From Pipra filicauda (taxonomy: Eukaryota; Chordata; Aves; Passeriformes; Pipridae): a DNA stretch of 64,000 bases. This document shows positions 51,371 through 63,011 of this stretch, piece after piece. Location: positions 62,001 through 126,000 of the forward strand of contig NW_024104761.1 in NCBI RefSeq assembly GCF_003945595.2. Direction: 5' to 3'. The position numbers were made by a program, and so were the translations under genes. The notes under the pieces were generated by a model, which searched no databases, was not told the origin of the DNA, and was given only the letters and a program-made list of their open reading frames with translations. Numbering within the stretch: position 1 is the stretch's first letter; each line of letters starts with the position of its first letter.

Positions 51371-51510
51371 GGGGTTTACCCTAGTTAATGAGCTAAAATG
51401 CAAATAAGGTGAATATCCTCATTTGTGTAGGATTCTTTCTGTTTTACATCAGGGACTGTTTGGTCTTCATCCCTCAGAGGGCTATAAACCTTTTAAGACT
51501 AAAATAGCAG
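51371..51510 (+). repeat. Diverged paired repeat, copy A
   Basis: GGGGTTTACCCTAGTTAATG through 'GGTGAATATCCTCATTTGTG' to 'CCTTTTAAGACTAAAATAG'. It aligns with 52691-52812 over nearly its whole length, roughly 80% by eye with a few gaps. I do not recognise the family. Confidence 0.8.
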
Positions 51511-52654
51511 GGGCAACATCAATCCAAGGAGATTAAGCCAGCGTGCTGGAAGGGATATGTCCTCATAGCCAATACTGGATATTTGTGGTGCTTCACCACC
51601 CTGTTATTGTGCTTTTCTAGCAGATACCCAGAAGATGTTGAAGTTTAGCAAATAGGAACTGAAATCCCACTACTTTTTCATGTATAATAAAGAGACCTGA
51701 TGCCAAAGGCTATTTAGCTTCGATCACTGAAATCCGTCAAATGTCCTAGGGAGTCAAGATGGAATCTGCAATCCTTTGATAACCATCACTCATTTGAAAA
51801 CAGTGATATTTTGGGCGAGCCTGGGGTCTTCAAAAAAACCCAGACCCCCCAAATTTGGGGAGAAAAAAAGTCCCTGAGCACCAGGGACCCCCAAATTGGA
51901 AATAAAAAGGGTCCTCCAAATCTGTCCTATAAGGCCTGTGGGGCCTCCCCTGCCCCACGCTCAAGGAAGCCGGAGGAGGAGGAAGGACTCTGCCCCTACT
52001 TCAAAGGGCTGCTGCAGGAATTAACCTTACACCCCACTCCAAAATCCCAAAGCAAGGGGAAAGTGCCAAGGCTGTTCCCAGCTCAGGGACAGCTGGTTTG
52101 CATGGGATGTTGTTCCTTTTCCATGCAGGGACACATGGGTTGTGTTAACATTTTGGCACCTGGCAAGAAGCGGGGGAACGTTTCTTCCTCCTGCCTCCTT
52201 CTCCTGGCGCCGACGTGGAGGCTCATTCCTATGGATCTGCTGGCCTGGATTGGGACTGGCCAGAGGTTTCATAGGGCAGGTTGGAGACCTTGGGCCAGTG
52301 CACTTCACGGATGTCATTTTTGCCCTGGGAATCACCGGCTTGCCTGGGAATTTAGCCATTAGGATGAGCTGGGAGAGCAGCCCCAGGAAGGAGGGAGGGA
52401 TGTATCTGGAAGTGGGCATAAGGCTGCAGCAAGACCTGACTCATTTTCAGCCTTTAGACCTACCAAAGGACAATTTAATTAGTTTTTTTCTAAATAGCAT
52501 CACTTACTCAGATGCTTATGTTATTTATTAGTGAGCTCTAATCCAATGATAACAACAGATTCCTGCAGTGGACACCACTCTAAGAAATGATTTAGAGGAT
52601 GAAATGATGCAGAGGCCATGCTCTGAAACTTTGGTTAAATAAATCTGCAAAGCT
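51511..52654. other. Spacer between the paired repeats
   Basis: About 1.1 kb, partly GC-rich (51880-52420). The 183-codon + frame 51811-52362 shows no transposase, gag or pol motif. No structural link to the flanking repeats is visible. Confidence 0.45.
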
Positions 52655-52689
52655 ACATATACATATACGTATATATATACATACACATA
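52655..52689. repeat. (TA)/(CATA) microsatellite
   Basis: ACATATACATATACGTATAT and further TATATACATACACATA. It abuts copy B of the paired repeat. Confidence 0.88.
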
Positions 52690-52690
52690 G

Positions 52691-52812
52691 AGGTGTTTAT
52701 CCTAGTTAATAAGCTAAAACGCAATTAAGGTGAATATCCTCATTTGTGCAAAGTTCCTTCTATTTTACATTGGGGCAGTTTGTCTCTCAGATAAACTTGT
52801 TAAGACTAATAT
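52691..52812 (+). repeat. Diverged paired repeat, copy B
   Basis: AGGTGTTTATCCTAGTTAAT through the shared 'GGTGAATATCCTCATTTGTG' to CTTGTTAAGACTAATATA. It is shorter than copy A through two deletions near 52770-52790. Its end runs directly into the AT-rich hairpin region. Confidence 0.8.
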
Positions 52813-53018
52813 ATATATTTATATAAATATATATAATATATATTTAATATATTATATATTTAATATATTAATATTTAATACATTATATAAATTATATAAT
52901 ATATTTATATTATACATATAATAAATTTATATAATATATTAGTCTTGTTAAGACTAATATATATATTTATATATTTATTTATAATATATATTTATATATA
53001 TATAAAAAATTTTTTTTA
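52797..53018. repeat. AT-rich stretch with perfect hairpin and direct repeat
   Basis: Almost only A and T. CTTGTTAAGACTAATATATA begins a stretch of about 30 nt found identically at 52796 and 52944. Around 52948 lies a perfect 13-bp stem: ATATATTAGTCTT (52934-52946), loop GTT, AAGACTAATATAT (52950-52962). The whole 52800-52946 interval is also an imperfect long palindrome (AAGACTAATATAT… against …ATATATTAGTCTT). Confidence 0.85.
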
Positions 53019-53490
53019 AGTTGCAGAAGCTGCTTTACTTGTCCAGAAATTCTGATCCTGTGGCAGGTGTGGACTGAGCCTGGGATGAGAATTTGCTCAT
53101 CTTCTGTTTCACATATCAGAACAATTCAAGCACAACCACATGGCAGCTCAAGGTATGGAAGTTTCATGCAGGGACCATTACTTTGTAAAGTAAATTTAGA
53201 AAATACGTACTGTAATCGAATTCATGCTTTAGAAAAAGAAAAAAAAATGTTGTTGTCTTACTTACCTTTGGATCTTTGAGACTGGAAAACTCTTCCCCTG
53301 TTCTGGAGGAACTCTGTCCTATGCTGGCTTTCACTCAGGCTGGTTTCCACACAGGTCTCCGTGGACAGGAGCTGCAGCAAAAGTCCTCCCTGCAACACCT
53401 CTTCACTGGACAGCAAGAAGGTCGTTTGTAGCCCCAACCTGTGTATTTGTCTCGTGAGGAAAGTTTCTAGGAGAATGGCAAAGTGAAAGT
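53019..53490. other. Intergenic sequence, nothing recognised
   Basis: Unique-looking, with an A-rich run at 53232-53248. Confidence 0.5.
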
Positions 53491-54210
53491 TATCATGGAG
53501 TCATGGTATGGAAGGGACCTTAAAGACCATCTCATTCCACACCTTCCACTGTCCCAGGTTGCTCCAAGCCCCGTCCAACCTGGCCTTGGACACTTCCAGG
53601 GATCCAGGGGCAGCCACAGCTTCTCTGGGCAACCTGTGCCAGGGCCTCCCCACCCTCACAGGGAACAATTTCATCCCAATATCCCATCCAACCCTGCCCT
53701 CTGGCAGGGGGAAGCCATTCCCCCTTGTCCTGTCTCTCCAGGCCCTTATGCAAAGTCCCTCTCCAGCTTTCTTGGAGCCCCTTTAGGCCCTGGAAAGGGC
53801 TCTGAGGTCTCCTTGGAGCCTTCTCCTCTCCGGGTTGAACAATCCCAGCTCTCCCAGCCTTTCCTCCCAGCAGAGCTGCTCCAGCCCTCGGATCCTCTTG
53901 GGGCCTCCTCTGGACTGGCTCCAGCAGCTCCATGTCCTTGCTGGGCTGTTCCCGGGGCTGGAGCAGCTCTGCAGGGGGGTCTCCCCTGAGGGGCAGAGGG
54001 GCAGAATCCCCCCCTGCCCTGCTGCCCACGCTGGGGGATCAGCCCAGGGCACGGGGGGTTTCTGGGCCGGGGCAGGTCCAGCCTCTGCCCCACCAGCACC
54101 CCCAGGGCCTTCTGCCTGGGCTGCTCCATCTGCTCATCCCCAGCCTGCATTGATCCCAGGGGTTCTCCTGACCCAGGGGCAGCACCAGCACTTGTTAAAC
54201 CTCATGAAAC
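53491..54210 (-). mobile_element. Longest CR1 copy in the window, about 720 bp
   Basis: Begins TATCATGGAGTCATGGTATG and extends past the usual 3' blocks into the end of the reverse-transcriptase gene region ('CACCCCCAGGGCCTTCTGCC', 'TTGATCCCAGGGGTTCTCCT', 'GCACCAGCACTTGTTAAACC'). The block with CCATGGGCAGGGACACC is deleted near 53545. Open frames of 165-218 codons here are repeat artefacts. Confidence 0.92.
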
Positions 54211-57200
54211 ATCCCTTAACACTTGTTTCAATGCCATGGTTTCCCCTGGCAGGTCGATGTTCCTTCCACTGCAGCCCAAAAGAGGGAACTCGGGAATTAA
54301 TAGTTTTACTTCCATTGTGCCATTATCCCCTGATTATATTTTCACATTTCATGGGCCGAGGGTTCCACATCACACCTCGGGTTTCCTGCAGTGCTTTGCA
54401 GGTTGTGGTTTGTTCTGTTCCTGTGCTCATGGGGCTGAAAAGAGCAGAACCTCCCCATAGCTGCCTCCTTCTCTCTGTGAAAACTCTTTAATCAGACCGA
54501 TTATCAAAATCGAGGTCATGACGCAGGTATGTTTGAGAAACTCTTTTATGTGATTGGAGGTGGGGAAAAGAATAAAATCAGGGCTTGCTAGATCAGCAAG
54601 TTGTGACCTTGCCTCCAAGGTGAGTGGGCCACAGAAAGAAATGAGGTCTATCAGACAACGTCAAGCAGAAGCTCCACTAAGGCAAGAAAAATGACTATGT
54701 AAAAGTAAAGCAATGAGTAATGGAAAATAAACTTCAGCTTTTTGGGCTCCCACGCTTCATAAAATATATAGATGGGGGTAACAGTGCGTGAGAATGAAGA
54801 AATGCTTTCCATCACCCCGTTGCTTTTCATGGGGGATTTGCAATATCAGGTATTAAAACACCCCTCGAAGCCGGCGGGCTCAGGTCCAGTTTGCAGAAAG
54901 CCTGTGGAGACTGGAGGAGATCCCCACCTGGCTGCCCCTCTGCCACTGCAGAAGCTAAAGCCATTTTGCAGCCTGACACCATCAGCCATGGTTTTGGGGT
55001 TTTTTTTAATAATTTAGAGATGGATCTTACAGATTGAACCACTCACTGGTTGCCTGTGCAGTCCATACATCCCATGGCAGAACCTGTTTTCTTCCCCAGG
55101 GTTTTCTTCATTTTTTTCTTTAGTTGGTGCTAAACAGGACTTGACTCCAAGTCAAGAGCCCCCTTGGCTTAAGGCCATGTAGTTTTCCTGACTGGGAGTT
55201 TTTTGGCTTCCCTGTAATATTTTTTTGATGTGGTATCTGTGCTTTGAGACATTCTGAGGATCAGGACAGGCAACGGTGTGTTGGTGGGACAGTGCCCACA
55301 CTCATTTTCTGTTAGGTAATTTTTAATTAAAAAAAACTCCTTTTGGGTGTTTCCAGAGTAGAAACCAGACCTACCTCTACTGAAAACAGGATTATACTCA
55401 GCACTGCACCAACTCAGATAAGCAGTGTGAAAACAAAAATAAATTAATGGATATTTTGTAGTAGATCATTGAAATGGGCAAATGGACCACTTCCAGCAGT
55501 GAAGGGAATAAGGTAGTCCTGTCTCTGCAGGCAAAACCAGACCATCCACCCTTACACCAAACAGCAGAAGAGACAAAACATGGATACTGATGATGAAGAA
55601 ATACAGAACAGGAGGATGATCATCTCACTGCATCATTTACCTGTTTCCACAGTGATCATGGTAATCACAGTCACACAGACCCTTTGGACCTGGCCCCTGA
55701 GAAATGGTGAAGGTTGGCAGCCCTCAGGTCACGGGACTAAGACATTGTTTGTGCCATGAATGTCTTTCCCTGTGTGAAACTGGTCCTTCCCTTTGGAAAA
55801 CAAAAGTGTCCTTCCTTTTGGCTGATGGCAATGGCATCTCCAGCTGTAGTTTTAGACCCAGTTTTGCAGGCAGAGTCTTGGTGCTCCCAGGAAGACGATT
55901 TACTTAGGCACAGAACTCCGGCATCTCCTTCCAACCTGAGATGAACAGGAGAGTTAATCCACCACCAAGGTTCATCCTTTCATCCCTGTGCTTTTGCTCC
56001 TCTCCTGTCACCAAAATGACATGTTTCCTGTGATTTCCAGGGCAGGTGAAATGTGAGGTGACGTCCATGGCCCTGGACACGTGTCCACATGTCCGAGGCA
56101 GTGAGCTTCACTCCAGCCAGCAGAGCTCATGTTAACATTGGTGACACATTTCCAGCTGTTGCTCTGGTTTTCTTCTTCTATCACACAGTCACTTTTAATA
56201 AAAAAGCTGAGCCTTTTTTCCCCTCTTACAGAATCTGTGAATGCCTCATATGGTCAAGAACTGGAGATTCTTTGTAGCCATAAACACTACATATAATTTT
56301 TGCTTGTTGTAACTCTGTCCAGATGCTCTGTGTGCCCATGGAAATTAGGCACTCTTCTCTTTCCAGCCTCTCCACGAACCTCAGCACTCTGACTCACAAT
56401 GAAGGGGGGAAAAAAAGAATGGAAAGAATGCAAAGCAACTGCTCGTAGTATTTTATTTGTCCTGGATCTAGTGAAAGGGAAACAGAGACAATAGAGGTCT
56501 AATAATGATGCTGAAGTGTTATTTCTCCTTGAACAACACTGAGATTTTTCTCCTCCTCCTCCTCCTCCTTTCAGCAAACTGGACCAAGCAACCACTGTCT
56601 TATGTGGGAGGAGCCCAAGGGCCAAACAAGTGAAGGTAGAAATAAAAAGGCCAAAGATAAAGGTTTCTTTGGAAACCAAAGAAGTCTTTCTCTGGATTTC
56701 GGCTCTCAGCAGTTTGCCAGAGCTGAAAGCACAAGAGGCAGGTTGGTTCCAGCAAGGCTGTGTCCCCAGACAGCCTGAGAGCACAGATATTCCCACCAGC
56801 ACCTCTCTGTTGCCATAAGGAAGCAGTGAGCCTGCCCAAAGAGGTTCTCCAAGTTCATCCCTCACAGCCAGCTGGCAAAACTGGCATGCAGCCAGTCTTC
56901 TGGTCTTCTCCTGGCAAAATCAGCATCCAGCCCTTCCTGCAAGCTGGGCCTAACCCCAAAACCAACACCATGCCTATGGTGGGGAAGACCTGCACATGCA
57001 AACCTTACCCCCAAGCTGGCACACACAGCTGAGCTCCAAGGGGACTGCCTGACTTATTGTGGCATGAGAAGTGGGACAAGTAACCTGTAGGGTAGGTACC
57101 CCCCAGGTGAGGGACAGCACAGTCCAGCTGTCTTCCCCTCAGTTCAGGGATGATTCCTCCTGGTGACACAGGGTCAAACTTACAGCCATGCTCTGAGGAA

Positions 57201-59211
57201 GTTGTAGGAAGGTAGAAAGGATCAGTTTTCATGCACACAAAGGAGAGAAGGAGGGATCCTTACTGGGGAAAGATATTTGGAGGAAGACAAGGGGATATTC
57301 TCATTTTTCCCCAACTGAAAAAGTCTTCCTGTGTCTTTATCACCTTGAGGGCCTCATCCTCACGACCCCTCCACCAAACCTTCCTGCAAACTGGATGTGC
57401 AGCAGGATAAACAAGCAGGAAGAAGATTCTGACTGATGCTCAGACATCCAAACTGTGCTGGCTCACTCCTGGTGAGGAATGGAAGCAGTGTTTGAGATGT
57501 GGACTTTGCAGCAGTGGTAGTCTTTGACTTGTGCCTTTTTCAGAGCACCACGTGAAACACTTCCACTGTGACTTGAGAAATTAAGCATCAGCACTCTGCT
57601 GATAGGGAATTTTGGGTCAAAGAGTCCAAATCTAAAAAGTAAATGAAGGTTGAAAAAATTCTATCTCTCTGGATACGACACAAGTGGAGCTTGGTAGTGC
57701 CATGGAGTCACTCAGCTCTTAGCATGGGCATTCCTTTGTCAAACTGTGTCTGCTCCTGGAAACTTGTGGCTCTATCCCTTATTTTAAGCCCCCAAACTTC
57801 CAAATATTTGATAACACAGACATTTGAAAGGCAGTACTTTCGGTTTGCTTTTTCCTCCCGTTCCAACAAGGATTCTCTAAATAAACAACCTGTGTTTGTC
57901 TTTGAGAGCCACCACTCCACAAGGAAGGAGAAAAAGCAAAAAGGCTGATGGGCAGGAAATCACTTGGGTGTTTTTTCTCTCTGAGTTCCACACGAAACCT
58001 GCTGACAAGCCCCTCCTGCTCTTCAGTCCTCTCACCTCTGGTCACAAGATCAGCTTGCAGAGCCAGTGCCCACGTCTCTGAACCAAATTTGGATGGCTGA
58101 AAGATCTCTGTGACATGACTGTGGTAACAGAGACTTTCCAGTAAAGTCAACAAGCATTTCTCTTGCTCATTTCAGCCAAACTGGGATGTGTCCCCAAACA
58201 TTTCCTCCGAGCATGATAATTTAAGTGGCACTGGTGACAGGCCTCTTGCTCGGGGTAGGAAGCAAATTTTGTGGAGGAGCCCTGGGTCTGTTTTGGAAAA
58301 GAAAAATGTTATCCATGGCACATTTATGTTTTTTGCCAGTGACAGCAGATGCCATTGCAGAAAAACATGAGGTAAGGGGTGGGGGGGAGCAAGAAGAAGG
58401 AAGTTGGCTCTGGCATCCAAAGAGAAAGGGATTCCCCAGGGAGCAGGTGACGTTCCAGAAAGCTGCCTGTACATTTTGCACTCTGGCATCTTTGAGGGAA
58501 AAGCACAAAAGGCTGTAGGCTTAAGCAACACAGGGCCATAAGGGAACAGGCAACAAAGCCAACTCCAGGACATCGACAGACACAAGGGCCACACTGCTCT
58601 CCACTGAGCCAGGGGACCAGGGGGAGCAAATCACACTCACATCCACCAAGTTTGACTCCCAAGGAGATCTGAGAGGAGAGAACTTCAACAAAGTTCTTCA
58701 AAGCAGCTCTTCTCCCAGCTCTGCCAAGTGTGAGATCTGAGCATGGGGCAAAAACCCTTTATCCTGTTTTTCCTGCGCACTATCCCAAGCTCCACCTCCA
58801 ACAGCCCCTCTGAGTTTTCTCCAAACCTGGGCACAATTCTACCCACCCTTCCCACTGAAGAAGGACTTCCCAGGAAGATGCAGAAGAACAATTCAGTTGC
58901 TGCAGCTGAAACCTGGATCCTTATGCCTTCAGCAGCAGCCACTCATGGGTACTTATTGCTGAAGAGCAGCTCAAGCAGGTGGCTGTACATCCCCCAAAAG
59001 CTCCAGCAGCTGGGAGCTCAGGTCCTTCACCAAATTCCAGGGGATATCAATATAATTAGTGGTTTCCCATGCAGACTTTTCTGTTGTTAATGCATTCCCA
59101 GCAGATTCCTCTGTGGTTTCATCCTCTCTCTTTTTGAGCCCACGGGAACCTGTGGCACCTTCTGGCTCTGCAGATTTACTGCAAGCAGCACGTCTGGGGG
59201 TGATGCCCAAG
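54211..59211. other. Intergenic sequence, nothing recognised
   Basis: Five kilobases with no CR1 that I can identify. A (CTC)n-type run lies at about 56549-56570, and a GGGG-rich run at 58377-58389. Several frames of 90-190 codons on both strands show no family motif. Confidence 0.45.
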
Positions 59212-59490
59212 ACAGGACACAGCATCCAGATGTGACCTCCCTGGTACTGAACAGAGGGAAGAACAACATCCTTTTTTCTCCTGCTTAAGGTAGGCCAGGA
59301 TGTGATCTGCCTTCTCTGTGGTAGGAGCACACCTCGGGTTATACTCAACGCAGCCCGTGCTGTGACCCCCAGGTCCTGTCCGGGAATGCTGCTCAGCCCG
59401 TGGGTTCCCAGCCTGGATCTCTGCAGTGGGGCTTTCCCGCCCCCAGGCCTGGGCTCTGCACATCTCGTTGACCAGCTTCAGGAAGTTTCT
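59212..59490 (-). mobile_element. Old, diverged CR1 internal fragment
   Basis: 'ACACAGCATCCAGATGTGAC', 'AGGCCAGGATGTGATCTGCC', 'TTCTCTGTGGTAGGAGCACA' and 'CCCCCAGGTCCTGTCCGGGA' recall the upstream part of the CR1 3' region (ageing copy of the 'CCAGGATGCCATTGGCCTTC' type). It lacks the 3' end. Confidence 0.5.
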
Positions 59491-62135
59491 GTTGGCAGAA
59501 TCCCCAAGTCTCTGCTGCTCCTCAGCACGTCAGCCACTCCCCCCAGCCCTGTGGGAGGAAGGGGGGAAAGGCACCGGGAGCCAGGCAGGGCCAGGGAATA
59601 TCCAGCAGCAGCATTTCACAGTGGAAGAAGTCTGGGTAACATCCCACAGCGTTGCTGAAAGGCAAGGGAGCAGCACGAGGCACGAATGGATGGAAGCTGA
59701 GTGGTGCCCAGAGAGGTCCCTGAAGGTAACAAGGGCCGAGGGTCCTGCTGAGCGCCCACCACAAGCAGCAGCAGACAAGACACGTGCCAACACACTCACC
59801 CCAGGGCAGGCTGTGCCCCTGACCCGTCCTTCCTGCCATTCCCTGAGGGCTCCAAGGGGAGACACTGTCACACACGTCAGGCTCTGGCTCCCAGGAGCTC
59901 TCCCTGCCAGGTGGCACGGAGCGGTGCCGGACGGGAGCGGTGTCTCTGGACGCCGTGTACAGGGCTGTCAGCAGCCATAATCACACACAGTGCACTCCAG
60001 AAAAGCTTCTGAACATCAGCCAAGCAGGATTTATTCCAAGCTCCTCATGCACCGCTTGTAACCCCTTCGACGTACACCGCTGCTGGGAAAGGTGGCTCGC
60101 TCGCCCTGAACCAAAAATGGAAAGGATTAACACATTTTTCAGCCCTCACATTTTTTTTCCCCTCAAGAACACGAGACTGTTTTACCTTTGGAAAATGGGC
60201 TGTAGTCACTGAGTGCTTCCTAAGGGATTACATGGCACGCCTAGCCCAGTTTCAAGAAGTCCATAGGAGGGGTTTCTGGTAGGGATCCCCATGCTAGCAG
60301 CAGAAGTTTTAACGGGAATCCAAACACTCTGAGTTTCTGAATGTGGAGAGCAGGCACAGCAGTCCTACCGCCAGAGCTTTCAGGAGGAACATTTTTTTCA
60401 GAAAACACAATGCTTGGGAAGCTTCTTGTCTGTCTTGGGGTCTCCACGGCTCCCAGAAGAGGGGCTGCCCCCAGCACAGCAATGGAGATCACTGCCAAGA
60501 CCCCGGAGAAGGAGCTGGCACAGGGCATCACACCCCTGTGGCCCCTGCTCCCAGGGGTGTTCCCAGGGCTCCTTTCCTTGCTTCTTCTTCACCCACCCTT
60601 TTTGTGCTGCCCCAGGGTGACAGGCGAGGGTGATGTTGGGAGACTGATCAAAGCTCGATGGCAAAGTGACCTTTGCAACCAGAAGGGAGGATGCAAGTCC
60701 AACAGCAAACCCAGGAATGGGGCAGGCAATGAATGTTATTCCCTTTCCATAGCTTGCTCTCTGTCCCACGGCTTTTGTGGTGGTGTTTTGGGGTTTTTCT
60801 TCAGGTCAGCTGTTTCAAAGCACAACACAGGAGAACTTTCCCCCCGTTCAAAAGCCATCCATGTCCCACCATGAGTGCAGAAAGCTGAAATTTGGCAGGG
60901 AAACGGAGAGAAGTGCCTTGGAGCAGCTTTCTGTGCGAAAGATTTGGGACCTCACAGTTCCATATCAAGGTTTCACAGCACATTTCGTACCCATTTCATT
61001 TTAATAGGCCCATAAATGAGCTGCCCAGGAAGATTTCTCAGCACATGTCGGGCCAAATGAACCACGTGTTGAGAGACCTGAGGCTTGGGAACGTGGGCAC
61101 CGTTGGGGCACAGAAGCCCAGGCTTGCCAAATCTCTCCCTTGTGGCCACACACAAGGACCTGCAGCAAGCAGGTTTGCACCAGTGTTTTACACCTCATGT
61201 CCATGGTCACACCAACAGGAGCAGGTACAAGCTCCTGAATTCCCACAGGTTGAAAACACTCAATAAAGAAGTTCTGAGCGACAGCCCTCAGAGACCCCAG
61301 TGCCTCAGCTGTGCTCTCAGCTACAGAGAAGAGAAAGTCTGGGGTCTTTTCTGCTTTGGGTTGGGTTTTTTTTCCTAGGTTTTATGGTTGCCTGTAGACC
61401 TTGAGTAATCAAAAATAGAGCTGCAAATTCATCAGCTGCTTTGTTCTGTGCAAGTAACTCGCTGGGCTCTATTCACAGCTCAGCCTCCTCCTGCAGTGGA
61501 ACTCACATGCTTTGGTTTGTTACGCCAGCACAGTCTAATTCCAGAGATCACAAAAATAATATTCCAAGTTTAATCCCAAAGAAAGGATTACTAGGGATCA
61601 AATCCATTATTTCACAATAAATCCCTTTTAGGTCTTTTTTTTATTATTTTTTTTCCCATCAGCGATCAAAGCAAGTGGATTTCAGCTCTAAAACACTGCT
61701 GCTGTACAGCAGGAGAGATCCTTGCTCAAGGCACAGGGCTTAACATTTACTTTCTTTTTTTTTTTTTTTTTTTTGCACAGTATCAAAGGAGATTTATTTT
61801 TTCCCCCTTGCCAAAAATAAAGTCTGGTCTAGATTCTCAGCTGCAGCTGAGAGCACTGGGAGAGAAAGTAGCTACAGCCCATTTTTGCAGCTTCCTAATC
61901 TTGTAGGACAGTTTCTAATCTTCTCAAATTGTCCACAGCCCGTCACTGCTGTTCCTTCCTTTGAGAGTCTGAGCTGGAGAGTGAAACTCTGGCTTCAGCG
62001 AGGGGAGATTTGGAGACCACCAAAGGGTTTTTTTTTTATCCCTCTAAATACAAGGGCAGGCTTAGCCCACCAATTCCAATTCCAGTTTTTTCTTTCTTGG
62101 CATTGTCACAGTTTTCTGCACGAATCCAAGCAGAT
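59491..62135. other. Intergenic sequence, nothing recognised
   Basis: Small CpG patch at 59915-59955. T-rich runs at 61755-61774 (T20) and 62027-62037. The 177-codon frame at 60341-60874 has a leucine-rich stretch but no recognised domain. Confidence 0.45.
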
Positions 62136-62216
62136 GATCCCAGAACATGCTGAGTTGGAAGGTACCCACAGGGATCATCGAGTCCAACCCTCAGCCCTGC
62201 ACAGGCCCATCCCCAG
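62136..62216 (-). mobile_element. Short CR1 3' end, 'AATATGCTGA' subfamily
   Basis: ATCCCAGAACATGCTGAGTT, then 'GTACCCACAGGGATCATCGA' and 'CAGCCCTGCACAGGCCCATC'. It breaks off near 62216. Confidence 0.82.
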
Positions 62217-62937
62217 TGATACCAAACTCTTTAGCACCCCAATTGTCCAGGGATGGAACACTGCAGCCCTAATCCCTCCCACGCCTGTTTTCCATACAGA
62301 GCCACCAACCACAGCATTCCAGACCTGCTGGCCTTGCTGGAGAGAACAAGGATGCTTAACGTGGACAGAGGCAGCCCCCTGCTTCCTCTGCATCCCATCT
62401 TATGGAAAACAAATGGAAACAAACCCACTGTCAGCCTTGACCACATGCAGCATATAAACAGTACAAACTGGACTGGGCAAACCAGACTGTGCCTCATCAT
62501 CACTGTGAAGTCGGGCTCTCCATGGTTCCTCTGCTAACTGGGCCGTATTTGAAGCCCTGATCTCAGTCTGTCTGAATTAGTTCTGCTGAAGTGAACAGAA
62601 TGATACAGGTCAGATCAATTATTACAAAAAATTCAATTATGACGGTGCCATATGCAGCACTATAAAAAGAAAGCAGCTGTACATATGGCTGGAGAGAGCA
62701 ACAGCACAAATATCCCCAACACTGGGAATGTCCTTTAGTCTTTCAACGCTTTCCACACAGGCCATGTTGAGAGGAGAAAAAGTGATGACATCTGTCCTTT
62801 TCAAAAAACTCTAACAGCTTTCAAATGTCCCTCTCCATCACCCTCCAAAAAGCCCCCAAGAATCAGCTCCTCGTGGAGGTTGCATGGAGCATTGAGAGGC
62901 TTTGGTCTTGCTTGTGGCCTGAAAATTTCCACCATAA
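62217..62937. other. Intergenic sequence, nothing recognised
   Basis: No repeat or gene was recognised between the two short CR1 ends. Confidence 0.5.
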
Positions 62938-63011
62938 CATTATGGAATCACAGAATCATTGGAAAAGGGCTTTAAGATCATCAAGTCCAACTATCAACCC
63001 AGCACCACCAC
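62938..63011 (-). mobile_element. Short CR1 3' end, second copy of the 35483 type
   Basis: CATTATGGAATCACAGAATC, then 'GGGCTTTAAGATCATCAAGT' and 'CCAACTATCAACCCAGCACC', followed by an A-rich tract. Confidence 0.8.

Noticed and set aside
51811..52362. 183-codon frame between the paired repeats, considered as a transposon gene
   Set aside because: No transposase, gag, protease or reverse-transcriptase motif can be seen, and the flanking repeats are too diverged to be LTRs of one recent insertion.
53835..54491. 218-codon plus-strand frame and overlapping minus-strand frames
   Set aside because: They come from the long CR1 copy at 53491-54210. The element is 5'-truncated and carries deletions, so no intact reverse transcriptase is encoded.
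54211..61000. Endogenous retrovirus or LTR remnants
   Set aside because: I saw no paired LTRs, primer-binding site or polymerase motif. Faint suggestions of structure were not enough to call.
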